Assembly: GCA_013398955.1 (NCBI GenBank)
Contig: VWPU01017876.1
Location: 62,001-126,000, forward strand
Reading direction: 5' to 3'
DNA from: Callaeas wilsoni
Taxonomy: Eukaryota; Chordata; Aves; Passeriformes; Callaeidae
Length of the DNA stretch: 64,000 nt
Below, in pieces: positions 50,966 to 62,390 of the stretch. The position numbers and the translations under genes are program-made. Below the pieces are notes generated by a model that saw nothing but the letters and a program-made list of their open reading frames with translations, was not told the DNA's origin and made no database searches. Positions within the stretch are counted from its first letter, which is position 1, and the number at the start of each line of letters is the position of its first letter.

Positions 50966-53900
50966 AACATATAGGATAAGTTTCCATTAGGAGTATCAGT
51001 TTGCTAGCTATCTCAGATCTGATAACTGGAATAGTATACATGCAATTCCTGAGCTTTAGTTAGTTGAATAGACCAGATCCCGCTTTTACTCCTGATCATG
51101 CTTGCCTCTAGCTCTGAGAAACTGGTACACTTTTGTTTACATATAAAGAGCCTGCTATCAGAAGTCTTTTTCCTATGCTTGCACTTTTATACTTGTCAAA
51201 TAACTTCTTAAGCTTCACCTTGATATACTAAATAAAAGGAGTATCTTTGGTCTCTAGGGCAGGTTTTCCAGGCCCTGGATGTCTGCTGCTGAGACAAGTA
51301 GAGTGCTTTAACATTGGGAGCTGGAAATCCTCACCATGTCTCAAGAGGTAGCCTTTATCAAAAAGATTCCTTTAATGTTCCTTAAATGTTTCACATCTCA
51401 GAGTTCATTAACCTCCTTAAGAGGACCTGGCATATGTGCCTGAATATTTGAAGGATGCTTTACATTAAATAGTCAATATTTATGTAAATGTCTGAGACAA
51501 TATCTGACAGCAACTTGACTGTTCTTAGGCAGATATAATTGAGACGGATGACAGACTATTTTTGAAGTTCCAAAAGAAACACCTAGTAAACACAATAAAT
51601 GAGAAAATAGTTCAAAGAAATCTCTGAATCTGGTGTGTAATATCCTTCAAAGAATTATGGATCGTGGCATGTGGGATAGGGAAAGATAAAAGCAAACAGG
51701 GGTTTAGCCACTACAACTTTTACAGTACAGCTGCTTGAAGATATTTTTGGGAGAAAAAAGACAGTATCTCTTCTCCAGTCTGGACTGAATTTGCTGTTCA
51801 AAGGTCTGGCTTAGTGAAGTATTCCCACAAGTTTGTGGGAGATGTGAAGAGTCAAAGAAGGAACCTGACCCAAGCTACTCTGCATTGCCCTGTCAGGAAC
51901 CTTGTCTGTCTGCACTGGCTATAGAAATAAGCTATGAAGATGCATCTGCTCTGAATAATCATAAAAAAAAATTCTTTTTATTCATTATTGGATAAGCCGG
52001 TGATTGACCACCAGTCTATGTAAAGGACATTACAGTTGTGCTGCCTGAGGCTGCACTAAAAGACACTGCATCCAGTAGACTGAATCCCTCTCAGATTTTC
52101 TTCCTAGCTGTGTGGTCAAGGTGCTGTTTCAGCCTGGATTCATCCCAGGTATTTTAGGGGGGAAGCTATGTTCCCCTCCAGTTATCCCTCTGTACTTCGT
52201 GGTAGGAGGCAGACATTGCTGGAGGGGACACAGAACTTGTGTCTGTCCCAGGAGAATGGGGCAACTTGATTCTAGTCTATTCTCCCCAGCTAAGTGAGGA
52301 TCCTGCTCTGAAACACCTTCTCAAGGACATCACTTTGGCAAAGTAGCATCAAAACAGCTGATAGAACACAGAATAGCAAACAAAGAAGTGCTATAATTTT
52401 CAGAGTCACATTTCCATTCAAGTACTGACACTTTCACTGTTTGCATATCTGATCCCCAAATATAACCCTATCATTTAGCTGGGAAAAAAAAATCTCTAGT
52501 GCATAGGATACACAAACCCTTAAAGAAAAATGTCTTATGTAGTAAGAAGGGTTTGTTGATGGTATCATGGATATGTTCACCAAGCAACATTTTCATCTGG
52601 GAGATAAATGATAATACTTGGCAAGTTCATATTAGTTATTCTTTCATTTCTTCTTTCTCTCATATCTTGCTATTATTTTCTTCTTCCCTTGCTTGTAGCT
52701 CCTGCTTTTAAACTGTCTTTAATTCCTGACACTTTGTGCTCATGGGAGTCCCTGCACTTTGAGAATACTTGACATTCAGGAAAATACACTTTATATGTTA
52801 AAAATCAATGGTGACACAATATTTACAGCCCAAAGGCCAAACATTTGTGCTTCTTTATAGAGAGTAAGTGCTTGGAGACCAGCTTTGTGCTGCTAAGCTA
52901 TAGACATCAAAGAATAATAATACCACAGTTTTAAACTCAATGGCTTGAGTGAGTTCCAGCACAGTTAAGTGAGGGACTAGCTGATTTTATGGATTCCCTT
53001 ACTACAGAGATGGATATAAGCATTATTATTTTTTCACTGAACTCTGAACCAACTCTCTTTGCCTAAGAGGAGGTCATCAGTTCTCTGCTAAAATATTCAT
53101 ATAAAATCTAAAATTATAGGACAATACTTTCTTCTTCTTATAAAAAGGATGGATTCTCAAGAAAAGGTATTTTTGTTGAAGTTGCAGTTAATTCCTTGCA
53201 AAAAAATTAATTCTTCTTGCAAAAAAGAGGTCATAATGTGATAATGCTTCTTCTCTTTCTTGCTATTTATATAACAAATATGCAACATTTCTGAAACTTT
53301 GATTTTTGAGCTAAAATAAAAGCTATTTTAGAGATTCAGCTTTTCTAACACAAGAGGTAGCTCATCATTTTAGAACTGTTTATGAAGATTTGTTTCATAT
53401 TGCAGACCAGATTTGCAATGTTTTAAATCGGCATATTTTACTCTAATAGGCTTAATTTTGGTGCACAAGACATAAACACTGCAAGGCATTTATGACATCA
53501 TTAGGAACTGCACTATGTACCTAGGGAATGCAGTGTCATTTGGTTTGCACATCTGACCCCTGCTTGTTATTAGGTGCACTTTACTAAATCAGCAGAAGGA
53601 GATAGGTCACTAACGACTATTACCAAGCTAATAATAATTATAAGGGGAAAAAACTGTTATTGATGTTTCAGACATTGTTCCATATATGCTGTTCCTGAGA
53701 CACTGACTTGTGATTTGCAATATTAGGAATGAACTTTCTTTGACCTGTCATTTGACATAAGTTAGACTGTTCTGATAGTTACATACCACCCTTTCTGCTG
53801 GTGAAATTATTGTATTTAAATGTTTTAATGGATTTTTGCATTATTTTGATTTTGTGATATCTCTAGAATAAATTAAAAAGAGAGAAGAAGAATTAGAAAT

Positions 53901-55429
53901 AGTGCACATGAAAAAAAATCTTGACAGGTAATAGGGGTGACCAACAGAATTTAGAATATTTTGAACCATTGAAAAGTTGTGTTAATCCAGAGCAATACTC
54001 ATCACAAGAGCTTATCTATTATAGTCTCCCTCTCACTCTGAGCATACTCCATGTGTGTAAGCGTATGAGGAAATGCAATGCCCTCAGCAAGGCTTGTGCT
54101 TAAGGTCAGATTCTCCGACCTGTGCAGCTAGTGGCTGTTTTACTGAATGGGATGGTCTCAGTAAACCTGGTTACCCTGAACTGTGTGAAAGGGAAAAGGT
54201 TGGACAGGTTTGTATGTTTGTACACACAAAGTTGTTTCATTCTACCTTGTGGCGCTATTAAGTCAATGAAAGCACATCTGTTCTGAAAGGGCTTTGCAAT
54301 GTGGACTATGCCGCTAATTTTGCTGTATCTGGAAAGATTTAAACTCTCAGTCAGGGATCAGTCCTTCAGGTTCGTGACATGGGACATAACTGAAGCAAAA
54401 GGTTTCTGTTTGCTGGATACAACAATGTGAATTTCTATTTGATCACTAGCAAAAAGTAGGTTTAAAAGAGACAAAAGAGGTGTTTGTTAGCTGTGGAACT
54501 AGTCAGTGGATGTTGTATAAATGTCATTTGTTTTAAAAATGCATGAAAGAAATTAAAAAAATCTACCCTAGACCTCCATTAAGAAATTCAATGGTGAATG
54601 AGAGACTGTTCTGGAGAAGTTCTGTCAGCTGTTGATCCTGTTATAACATGGTTATACACTTAGATCACACTACTGGCCATCTTTGGAAGTGAGATACTGG
54701 GCTAAGTGGGATTTTGATCCAACAGATGATACAATGCTCCTGTTTTTATGATGATTTGGGCTATCAAATAAAACCTTAGAAAGCCATTTATTATTATAAA
54801 TTTTCAAATGTCCGTTGCGTTCACTTCTTCCTTCTGTCTTTCCCCACCTTCCCCCAATTTCTTTGGGTGTGACACCACATGCAAGTGTTTATTTCTGAAT
54901 ATATCATGCTGGTTTCTCACGATTTGTCTTCTCTAGGAAAAAAGCAGACAAGCAGGTCTTTTTTCCCACATGTTTATAGTTGTGAAAGTCCAATGAGAAT
55001 GAATGAGATTTCAGAGAGCAGCAGTGTTTCTGTTGCCATACCAAGAAAAAAAGATGTATTCTCAGCATGTTAGTGAATATGCGGTAACATCCTAGGGAGA
55101 CAAAGGAAAATCTCAGCAGAATTGAAGTAAGAACTGTATTCCTGTTTAATACTTTACATGCTAGCACATTTTCAATCCAGAGATGACTGTGGATTTCACA
55201 ACATTTCAATGGGCATATGATGAGAAGACAGAGGAATGCAGTCCCCAGTATACAGAGGAGGGGTCTCTGCAAAGCTGTGACTTACCGTGCTGTATATAAA
55301 AGGTAATGCAGATAAAAAATCATAATGCACAACACGAGTTGATGGTGGCTAGGGAAGGGGAAAGAGAAATGCCAGAACTGACTGAAATTTCACTTCATTT
55401 ACACAGCAAAACTCCACAGACAGGTATAT

Positions 55430-55560
55430 AATTTTTTGCTTGTTTTGTATTATCATCCTAGGTTTGATATCGCTCTCCGTGACAGGTTGCATCATTATAG
55501 TGTACCTTTAAGGCTCACGGCAGAGGGAGCGAGTAAAAGTGAAGAGTGCTATCTGTGTTT
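55430..55560. promoter_or_regulatory. Short CpG-retaining candidate regulatory patch
   Basis: Four CpGs occur within about 75 bases (near 55471, 55479, 55519 and 55531) in otherwise CpG-poor DNA, with a 'ttgcatcattatag' stretch between them. It is repeat-free. It is small, so this could be chance. Confidence 0.2.
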
Positions 55561-55889
55561 CACATACACAGCAGATTTTTTTTTTCCCATTTTGCTGTCT
55601 GAAAAATGCATCTTCCTGCTGACATGAGAGGGAAAAGGAAATATTAGGTAATTTACTTAACGATTTCAGTGTATTTTGTTTTCAGCAGAATAAGAGTTTT
55701 CTTGGAAAGAAAAGAGTTTGCAAAGTTCAAAGGACAGTGGACAAATACTTTGAAAAAGTAATAAAATGATGCTTACTAAAGACATAAAATCCCAGCCTAT
55801 TTCAGGAAGGCCCATAGCTGGAAACAGTTGGAGATTAGGAGAGGACTAGGGAAAGGACTTGTGTGTTCTTACACTTTGCCTTTACAATC
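55561..55889. other. Non-coding stretch, nothing recognised
   Basis: AT-rich sequence without a gene or repeat that I can name. Confidence 0.5.
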
Positions 55890-56750
55890 TTTTTTAGGCA
55901 TCCATTTTTGGACACTAACGGAGTCCAAAAATGTGCTGTCCACAAGCTTCAGCATGTAGCCCCAGGATATAGGTCCTGGGTTGGTCCATTTGGGCCTTTC
56001 TCATGAGATTCTCTCCCCAATATGGGAGACCTTAGGACTTGTGGCAGAGTTCAAGAAACATTTTCAATAGTAGACCCATGAGCGGAAGAAGAAAGCAGTT
56101 TTAAGAACAAGATCACCTGCTGGATGGTGCCCAAGGAGCAGAATTTGCAGGGCTGACTTCAGCATGTAGCTCTGAACCCAGTGAATGGAGGAAGTGTTCA
56201 GGAAGATGCTGATGTGAATCCATCAGATGAAGATCCACTAGAGATGGAGCAGGCAGTAGTGTGAGGCATGTATTCCACACCCCATCTGTCTCCTGCATCA
56301 CACTTCTGTGAAGCTGAGATTTGAAACTTGACACAGGTACATGAAATTAAGTAACCAGGTGGGATGGGGAGTCCTCCAGGGGTTAATTGCAAGGCATCAT
56401 GTGAAAAACGTCCCATTCCTCACGGCATGGACCAGCATTTTGTATCTGCTCAGTCTCAGGTGAATATGTGTCCACCAAGCCCCGCATCCTCATCCACTTG
56501 TTTTCCTTCCGTCTTGCCATTTCCATGCAGTGACTTTTCCTCTCCCTTGCCCATGGTTCATTGAGAAGCAGAAAATATGCTCCCTAGAGCATACACTGGC
56601 ACTCTCTTCCCACAGGATTCCTCTGCAGCAGGGCAGTGTAGGATTGCAGCTGCCTGAACCTGCGCCCTGGGTGTCCTCTTTCTGGCAGGAGACCTCTAAC
56701 CACCAGGCTATTATGCAAAACAGGTGCCATACCGCAGTTAGTTAAAAAAG
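55890..56750. repeat. Possible ancient amniote interspersed repeat
   Basis: Two clues point to an old repeat rather than unique DNA. At 55902-55932 there is an 11-base perfect inverted repeat (CATTTTTGGAC with GTCCAAAAATG, 9-base loop). At 56640-56725 the text 'tgaacctgcgccctgggtg' leads to 'cctctaaccaccaggctatt' (56693-56712). The latter resembles a widespread old element I recall from turtle, crocodile and bird genomes, where a 'ctaaccaccaggcta' phrase is characteristic. The middle part is unassigned, and both edges, orientation and the unity of the block are uncertain. Several overlapping short frames here have no domain. Confidence 0.3.
55902..55932. repeat. Perfect 11-bp inverted repeat with 9-nt loop
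   Basis: The arms are at 55902-55912 and 55922-55932 and pair without mismatch. This could be a hairpin within an old repeat. There is no T-tract of the kind that would suggest a polymerase III terminator immediately after it. Confidence 0.9.
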
Positions 56751-56979
56751 GTTGATGCAAGCCTAGCAAGTGAGATGTCCCCAAAAGTATGAGTGCAGCA
56801 GTGCATACTTTCTGGTAGCGAAGGAGCCACAGGTAGGTCACAGACAGACGCCTCCCTTAGTCAACCTTGAGGAAAGGACATTACTCGGCATTTCAAGGAA
56901 CTCAGGTGCCCCAGGTGAGGCAAGAATTACACAAATGTCTCTCCTCTGTTTAAACATTATCAGATGATTGGTTGTTTGT
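56751..56979. other. Non-coding stretch, nothing recognised
   Basis: Mixed-composition sequence with short frames only. Confidence 0.5.
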
Positions 56980-57480
56980 TGCCAGGATCAATTAAGCTTG
57001 TTGCAAAGAGCGTTTGCCCATTTTGACATATTTTTAAATTATTTCCTTTTTTAAAAATTCAACCTGCCTTTTATCCTCCTTTCTGATGTACCCTGATGCT
57101 ATCTCTTTTCTTTCAGTTAATTTGGGGCCCAACTGACTAATTTCTGAACCCCGGCTTCTCTTACCTCCCCACAGCAAGTGCAGGAGCTGGCTGGGGCCTC
57201 GAGTATGCCAGAACTGAAACTTCGCTGATATGCAATTAACGCTGAGAACCTGATTAAAATTCACAAGAGCCAGGGGCATAAAAGGCCAGCTTTCCAGATG
57301 CCTCCAAGCCTGTTTCTGAATTCACCCACTTTAACTTCATATTTACAAAATGAAAAGGAATTTGTGTACGATGGGCGGACAGATACAGCATTAAGAAAAT
57401 TGTTACTGAGTATATAGTTAATATATTCCTTTACCAAAGTTGTTTTGCATATTGTTGATCGCAGACTGATTGTGCTCTAG
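56980..57480. promoter_or_regulatory. Candidate conserved non-coding element
   Basis: Repeat-free patch with CpGs near 57010, 57152, 57200, 57223 and 57240 and a run of factor-like cores: GATCAATTAAG near 56986, ATATGCAATTAACG near 57228 and GATTAAAATTC near 57252. An 81-codon minus-strand frame (57034-57279) shows no domain. It is a plausible enhancer; conservation must be tested. Confidence 0.3.
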
Positions 57481-58899
57481 GTTATACATAAAACCTCCCT
57501 CCCAAAAACTCACACACATTTGAGTATTTTTTGTAATAGAAAACTTAGTACTCTGCTTCTTAATGACTGGTGCTGATGGGAAATGACCCCTGCTTTCCTA
57601 AACACACAGCAATCTAATTTGAACCTGTGTGCCAATTACTGGCCTCTGTGGAGCACTTTGCTGTGAAACAATCAAGTCACAATAGGATTAGAAAGCGTTG
57701 CAGGGAGACCACAAGGGAAAGCAAACACAGGCGTAACTGCAGGTTTATTCCTTTAAATTGTCTGTAAATAGCACTGATAGCTTCCTCAGTGCCACCTAAG
57801 TATTGTTTCTATAAATCCTCTGTAGGTACAATCTAAAATGAATATAGATAAGGAGTCTTTTATGGCATACAAACCTTACTCATTGAGCTGGTCTGTCCTC
57901 AGGAAGATTGTGGGTGTTTACCTAAGCATCCCCAGAATAAAAAAACAGGACAGACATCTTGGCTGCCTCAAAGAATTTTTTTTTAAATTCAGAGAATACC
58001 TTTTAATATTCTTGTTGCTAAATGAAAACTGTCATTCCTGTGAGAGCAGCCATACTTCTTTCTAGATGTGCATGCATAGCTCTGGCAGATAGACTAGATG
58101 CCTTCAGTTCACCTAAATTAATATTTTCTTCCAATCCTGAACCAACCGTTTAATATGTAGCCAATCCTGCGTAGCTCAGCAGAGGCAATGCCCTGCTCAG
58201 TGTCATGAATGGGCTAACTTACCTTTCCAAAATGGGAGGGAAGCTACATCCCCTCTCTTGTGATGTGCATGTGCTCCTTGGAGCTACTTCTCTTGTATGG
58301 TGGCCTCAAGCATATTTTGTGTAGAGACCTTTTGCTCTAAAATTGTGCCAACCAACATGTGGGATGCACCCACATAACATGACTTACAGTTATTTCTAGG
58401 TAGCCTCTGTAGGTGAGGCTACATGACATGAAGTCATGAGGCCACCTAACTCTATAGATGGTAATGTCCCAGTTTTAGGTGTCAGTCAGAGAACAAGATC
58501 AAGCTGACTGTAGTTGCTAAAATTGTCTATGAATAATAATTGCTATCTAGGTGGCATGAGCTGTGGCTGTCTCTGTGGGGAGGTTTCTTCAGTCCAGATA
58601 TGCATAACCAACTGTGTTAGACTATGTCATGTTTGGAGTAACCATGCTTTCTGACTTGGTATGTGCCAAAATAATGATAGTGTGGGCCCGGAACTTATCT
58701 TTCCTCATCCTTCCACCACTGCACCTTAGGTCTTACACCAAACCACTTTCTACTGTACGTCCATGGCAGCTACCTTTTAAAGTTTCGTAGCTCTTCTGTA
58801 TTCACTCAGAAGCACAGGCTGTAGCCCTGGTTGAATCCTGTGAAAAACCTTTCCTGTTCCAGGTGAGTCAGGGAAGGGAGCTCTGACAGATACAGCAAC
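57481..58899. other. Non-coding stretch, nothing recognised
   Basis: About 1.4 kb. A few CpG-bearing segments (57690-57740) continue the neighbouring candidate element. The rest has no recognised gene or repeat. Confidence 0.5.
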
Positions 58900-59240
58900 T
58901 AACTGTGAGGACTTCCAAAAGTTACAAGGATGCCATGAAGAAGGCAGAGCAAAGCTCTTCATGGTGTTGCATGATAAAAGGACAAAATACAATGGGCATA
59001 AGCTGAAGAAAAAGAGCTGCTCAGACCTCATATAAGGAAGTCCTTGTTTCCCATGAGGACAGTGGGGCAGATCTCCCGGAGAGGTTATGATGTCTTTGTC
59101 CTTGGAGGTTCTCAAGACCTGACTGGACATAGCCCTGAGCAACCTGGTGTGACCTTGGAGCTCCTCCTGCTTTGAGCAGGAATTTGGAATAAAAAGCCTC
59201 TGAGGTCTCTTCCAATATAAATATGTCTGTGATTCTGTGC
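58900..59240 (+). mobile_element. CR1 LINE 3' fragment, 5'-truncated
   Basis: This is a forward-oriented, diverged CR1 of the 'tgtgattctgtg' tail type. Landmarks are 'caatgggcataagctgaag' (58991-59009), 'ataaggaagtccttgtttcc' (59032-59051), 'gtccttggaggttctcaag' (59097-59115), 'ctgactggacatagccctgagcaacctg' (59119-59146), 'tgctttgagcagg' (59169-59181) and the terminal 'tctgtgattctgtg' (59226-59239). Only the end of ORF2 and the 3' UTR remain, with stops in frame. The minus-strand frames that cross it (58777-59142 and 59021-59269) are antisense shadows. Confidence 0.9.
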
Positions 59241-61810
59241 CTGGTACTTGTTATTTTGACTGACTGCAAAGTAGTGATTCCAGGTTACTCTGTGATTCCA
59301 TATGGTTTATAATATGTACATATCAATACCAGACTGAACCTCAATTAACCTATCTGTTCAGAGTGGTGTGTACTAATTTCCTGTCTATCTTTGCAAATCA
59401 TAATATTATTGAAATAAGGACAATTCAGCTTGGAAAAAAATCAGCATAAAATTGATCACACACAAAAGCAGTCTTGCTGGGTTGAGTCTTCTAAAACTAT
59501 GAATATTTGATCTCTTAATTGTAGCCGTGCCTTGAATGACACTTAAAAACCTCTGATTTTATTAAGTTTCATCTTAATAATTTAATTAGATAAAACCAAG
59601 ATAAGAGGTTTAGTAACATACATTTTGAAATTAATGAGCTGAGTGCCAGAGGATGAACTATATTACCCACTTCAAGTGCACATACAACATTAATTAATGT
59701 AGTCTAGCTTTGTTTTAAGAGCATTTGATAGTCTGCTATGTGCAGTACTTACTGCTAGTTTAAAAAGAGGAGCCAAGAAAAGAAATAAAGAAGTCAAGTT
59801 CATGCAGTCAGTGTAGGAAAGAATTAAATATTTTTTTCATAAACATTTCAAGAACAGAAGTAATATAAGCCTCCGCAGTTTAGAAGCAATTTTAATTTTA
59901 ACCAGAAAAGTAAGTTAAGGTTAAGACTTTCATTTGGAATATCACTCTTTTTTGAGGGGAGACACAGTAGAAAAACAGAAGGAAAGACATTTTTGCAATA
60001 GGTAAGAAAAAAATATTTCAAACAGTTTAACAAAAAAGTAATAAAAGAGGGAAATGATAAAAGCAATTTAAATGTAAGAAAATTAAGTGCTGAGCATTTG
60101 GCTAACCTTTTTAGAAACACTAACGAGAATGTCTATATTTCCTCAGCATTTTATACTGTGAACAATTAGTTACATCTTTATGATAGTTATTTTTTTTTGC
60201 CCAAAAATATTTTTAGAAGCCCCTCTGGTATCTAATTGTCATCAAAATCTCCCAAATGAAAATGTATAGGTTTATTCCGGTTATCAGTAGTAGCTATGTA
60301 AGTAGGAATTGTTACAGTCCTATTTAGATTCAGTAGCACAGAGAGAGGATGATGGAAAATGTAAGGCTTGTAATTCTGCCATGCAGTTCTGGAGATGTTG
60401 TGAGTATTGGAGAACGGATTGTGGATTTACTGTAATGCTGAGATGCACTGAGAGCCTGTATGGTTAACCTTGCGTCTCTCTAATATACGTATCTTTAAAA
60501 AAGTGTTTATTCTTCATGCTTTTTATAAGGGATGTATTTTTATACACACACACTAATTCTTTTCTTAAGACTGTTTTACAGTGGATTTCCAGATCCTGCA
60601 GGTGTCATTGATTATATAGTGGCAACATCATTCTTAACTCAGCTGAGAAACTTGCCTAGAAGGAGTATAATTGGGATTGTTTCCTCAGAACTGTGGTAAC
60701 AGTGTTAACAATAAGGCTCTGTTCCATTGAAACTGGAGTAATCTTTTCCACCAAGGTAAACAAGGAGTCAGGAAGCCAGAGTGAGGATACAGTTAATGAG
60801 GAAGTTTGAACATTCACAGGGAGCCTGTCTGAAACCTCCTTACCTTTCTCGCTTTGCATTCAGTAATGAAGGTTTTACTGCTCATCTCATAATCTTTTTC
60901 CCACAAATGAACAAAAAGACAGCTTTCATAACAGAACAAAACCACTTGAATGCTCAGAATTAATGCCAGGATTATGTAAACTATGGGCTTTGTTCTTGTC
61001 CTTTTTCTGGTGTTATTATAATCTGACCTGTCAATTAAAGCCATCTGTCAATATGCCACCACCATTCAGTGAATTGACTCCAAAAGAGGAAGCAGTGTAG
61101 ATGTATCAATGCAGTGAAGGGTCCAAACTCATTAAGAGGTCACACTCATTAGTCTAAGCTCCCAAATATGTGGAAATGTGGCTACACAGCTTGCAGGCCC
61201 TGGTACATATCTGCAAGTGCCCACTGTGTGCCTGGACATCTATCCAGGATCTCTAGCTTGGCATCCCATTGTGTCATGTGTATACAGCTTTTGATTTTAT
61301 GTTCCACAGAGTACAGATGCCTCTTTTTTGTGTTTTCAGTGAAGGACTAAAAATGCTTGTGGGTGCCTTGAAATCAATATTTATGATGGTAATATAGTAT
61401 GAAGTCTACAAGTTTGAAAATTGAGCCCTGGATTGCATGAATAATACATCACTTTATAACAACAGTACTGGAACTGGAGATGATAGAACAACCAAATGTT
61501 AAAACTTGCAAACAAATAGCCAACATGATGCAAATGTTGGTAAACTGTGGGGCAAGAATGAGGAAACCAGAGGGAAAACATGAGATGTTCTGAAGTGTTA
61601 GCTCATTCAGATATTATGGGTGTGCTGCAACAGGGGAAGGAGAATTACAAAACTGATCTGCATGGCATGAACCTTCTGAGATCACGAAGAAGCACCTCAG
61701 CTTCTGATAGAAGAGTATTGTTGGAAGTCATGTAGTGACAGTCCCTTTTTCCTCCCCACACTCCCTCCATTATGATGCAGAACCCAAAGTGGTTCTAAAT
61801 TTGAATAGCA
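59241..61810. other. AT-rich non-coding stretch, nothing recognised
   Basis: About 2.6 kb with frames of at most 90 codons, no domain signatures and no recognised repeat. The minus-strand frame at 59848-60120 is lysine/leucine/phenylalanine-rich because of A/T runs. Confidence 0.55.
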
Positions 61811-62390
61811 TCATAGGATCATAGAATCATAGAAGGGCCTGTGTGGGAAGAGACAGTAAAGATCATCCCCAAGAAGTCCATGTCCTTCCTGTGCTGAGAC
61901 CCCAGAGCTGGATGCAGCACTGCAGGTGTGGTCTCTCCAGAGCAGAGCAGAGGGGTAGAATCCCCTCCCTGTCCCTTTCCAGTCATCAGGAACTTCACCT
62001 GACTGCCATGACTTTTCAGGCATCATGGAGATGGTCTTGGCAACTACATCAGCTGATTTCCTTAGGACTCTGGGATGCATCTCATTGCGTCCTGTAGACT
62101 TACTTACATTCAGGTTCCTCAGGTGATAATGAACCTGACCTTTACGTACAGTAGGAGGGACTGTGATTTGCCCGTTCCCATCCTGCTGTTCATGTACTCA
62201 AGAAGTGGCAAGAGAAGTTGCCGTTGAAGACTGAGGCAAAAATTTTGAGGAGTACCTCAGCATTCTCCTCACCCATTGTTACCATTTTTCCAGCACTGTT
62301 TATTGACGGGGGGAATACACTTATTTGCACCACTCCTAGCAGGATCTGAAAAATATATCAGACCTCTCATTCTTATGTGGACTTTTCCAC
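61811..62390 (-). mobile_element. CR1 LINE copy with large internal deletion
   Basis: A reverse-oriented CR1 that keeps its 3' terminal repeats (TCATAGAATCATAGAA, 61818-61833) but has lost most of its body. After about 35 bases of tail, the text jumps to the RT C-terminal segment ('catgtccttcctgtgctgagaccccagagctgg', 61880-61912), and after about 61975 to the RT start ('cttcacctgactgccatgac', 61993-62012, and 'gactctgggatgcatctcat', 62065-62084). It then runs through the endonuclease-RT linker ('gttgaagactgaggcaaaaa', 62223-62242). One 89-codon minus-strand frame (61811-62080) spans the joints: HPRVLRKSADVVAKT, then EKSWQSGEVPDDW, then the C-terminal-like remainder. The RT catalytic core is missing. 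The right edge is approximate. Confidence 0.85.

Larger units (their letters stand above)
49571..55429. other. 5.9-kb non-coding stretch, no gene recognised
   Basis: AT-rich sequence with poly-T runs at 50016-50036 and 50950-50965. The 52030-52320 part is GC-richer with a 61-codon frame but no domain. A 122-codon minus-strand frame (54904-55272) has hydrophobic stretches but no recognised family and lies in T-rich antisense sequence. No repeat family was seen. Confidence 0.5.

Noticed and set aside
54904..55272. 122-codon hydrophobic minus-strand frame
   Set aside because: Hydrophobicity follows from T-rich codons; no membrane-protein family is recognised.
58777..59269. Minus-strand frames of 82-121 codons
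   Set aside because: They are antisense to the CR1 copy at 58900-59240.
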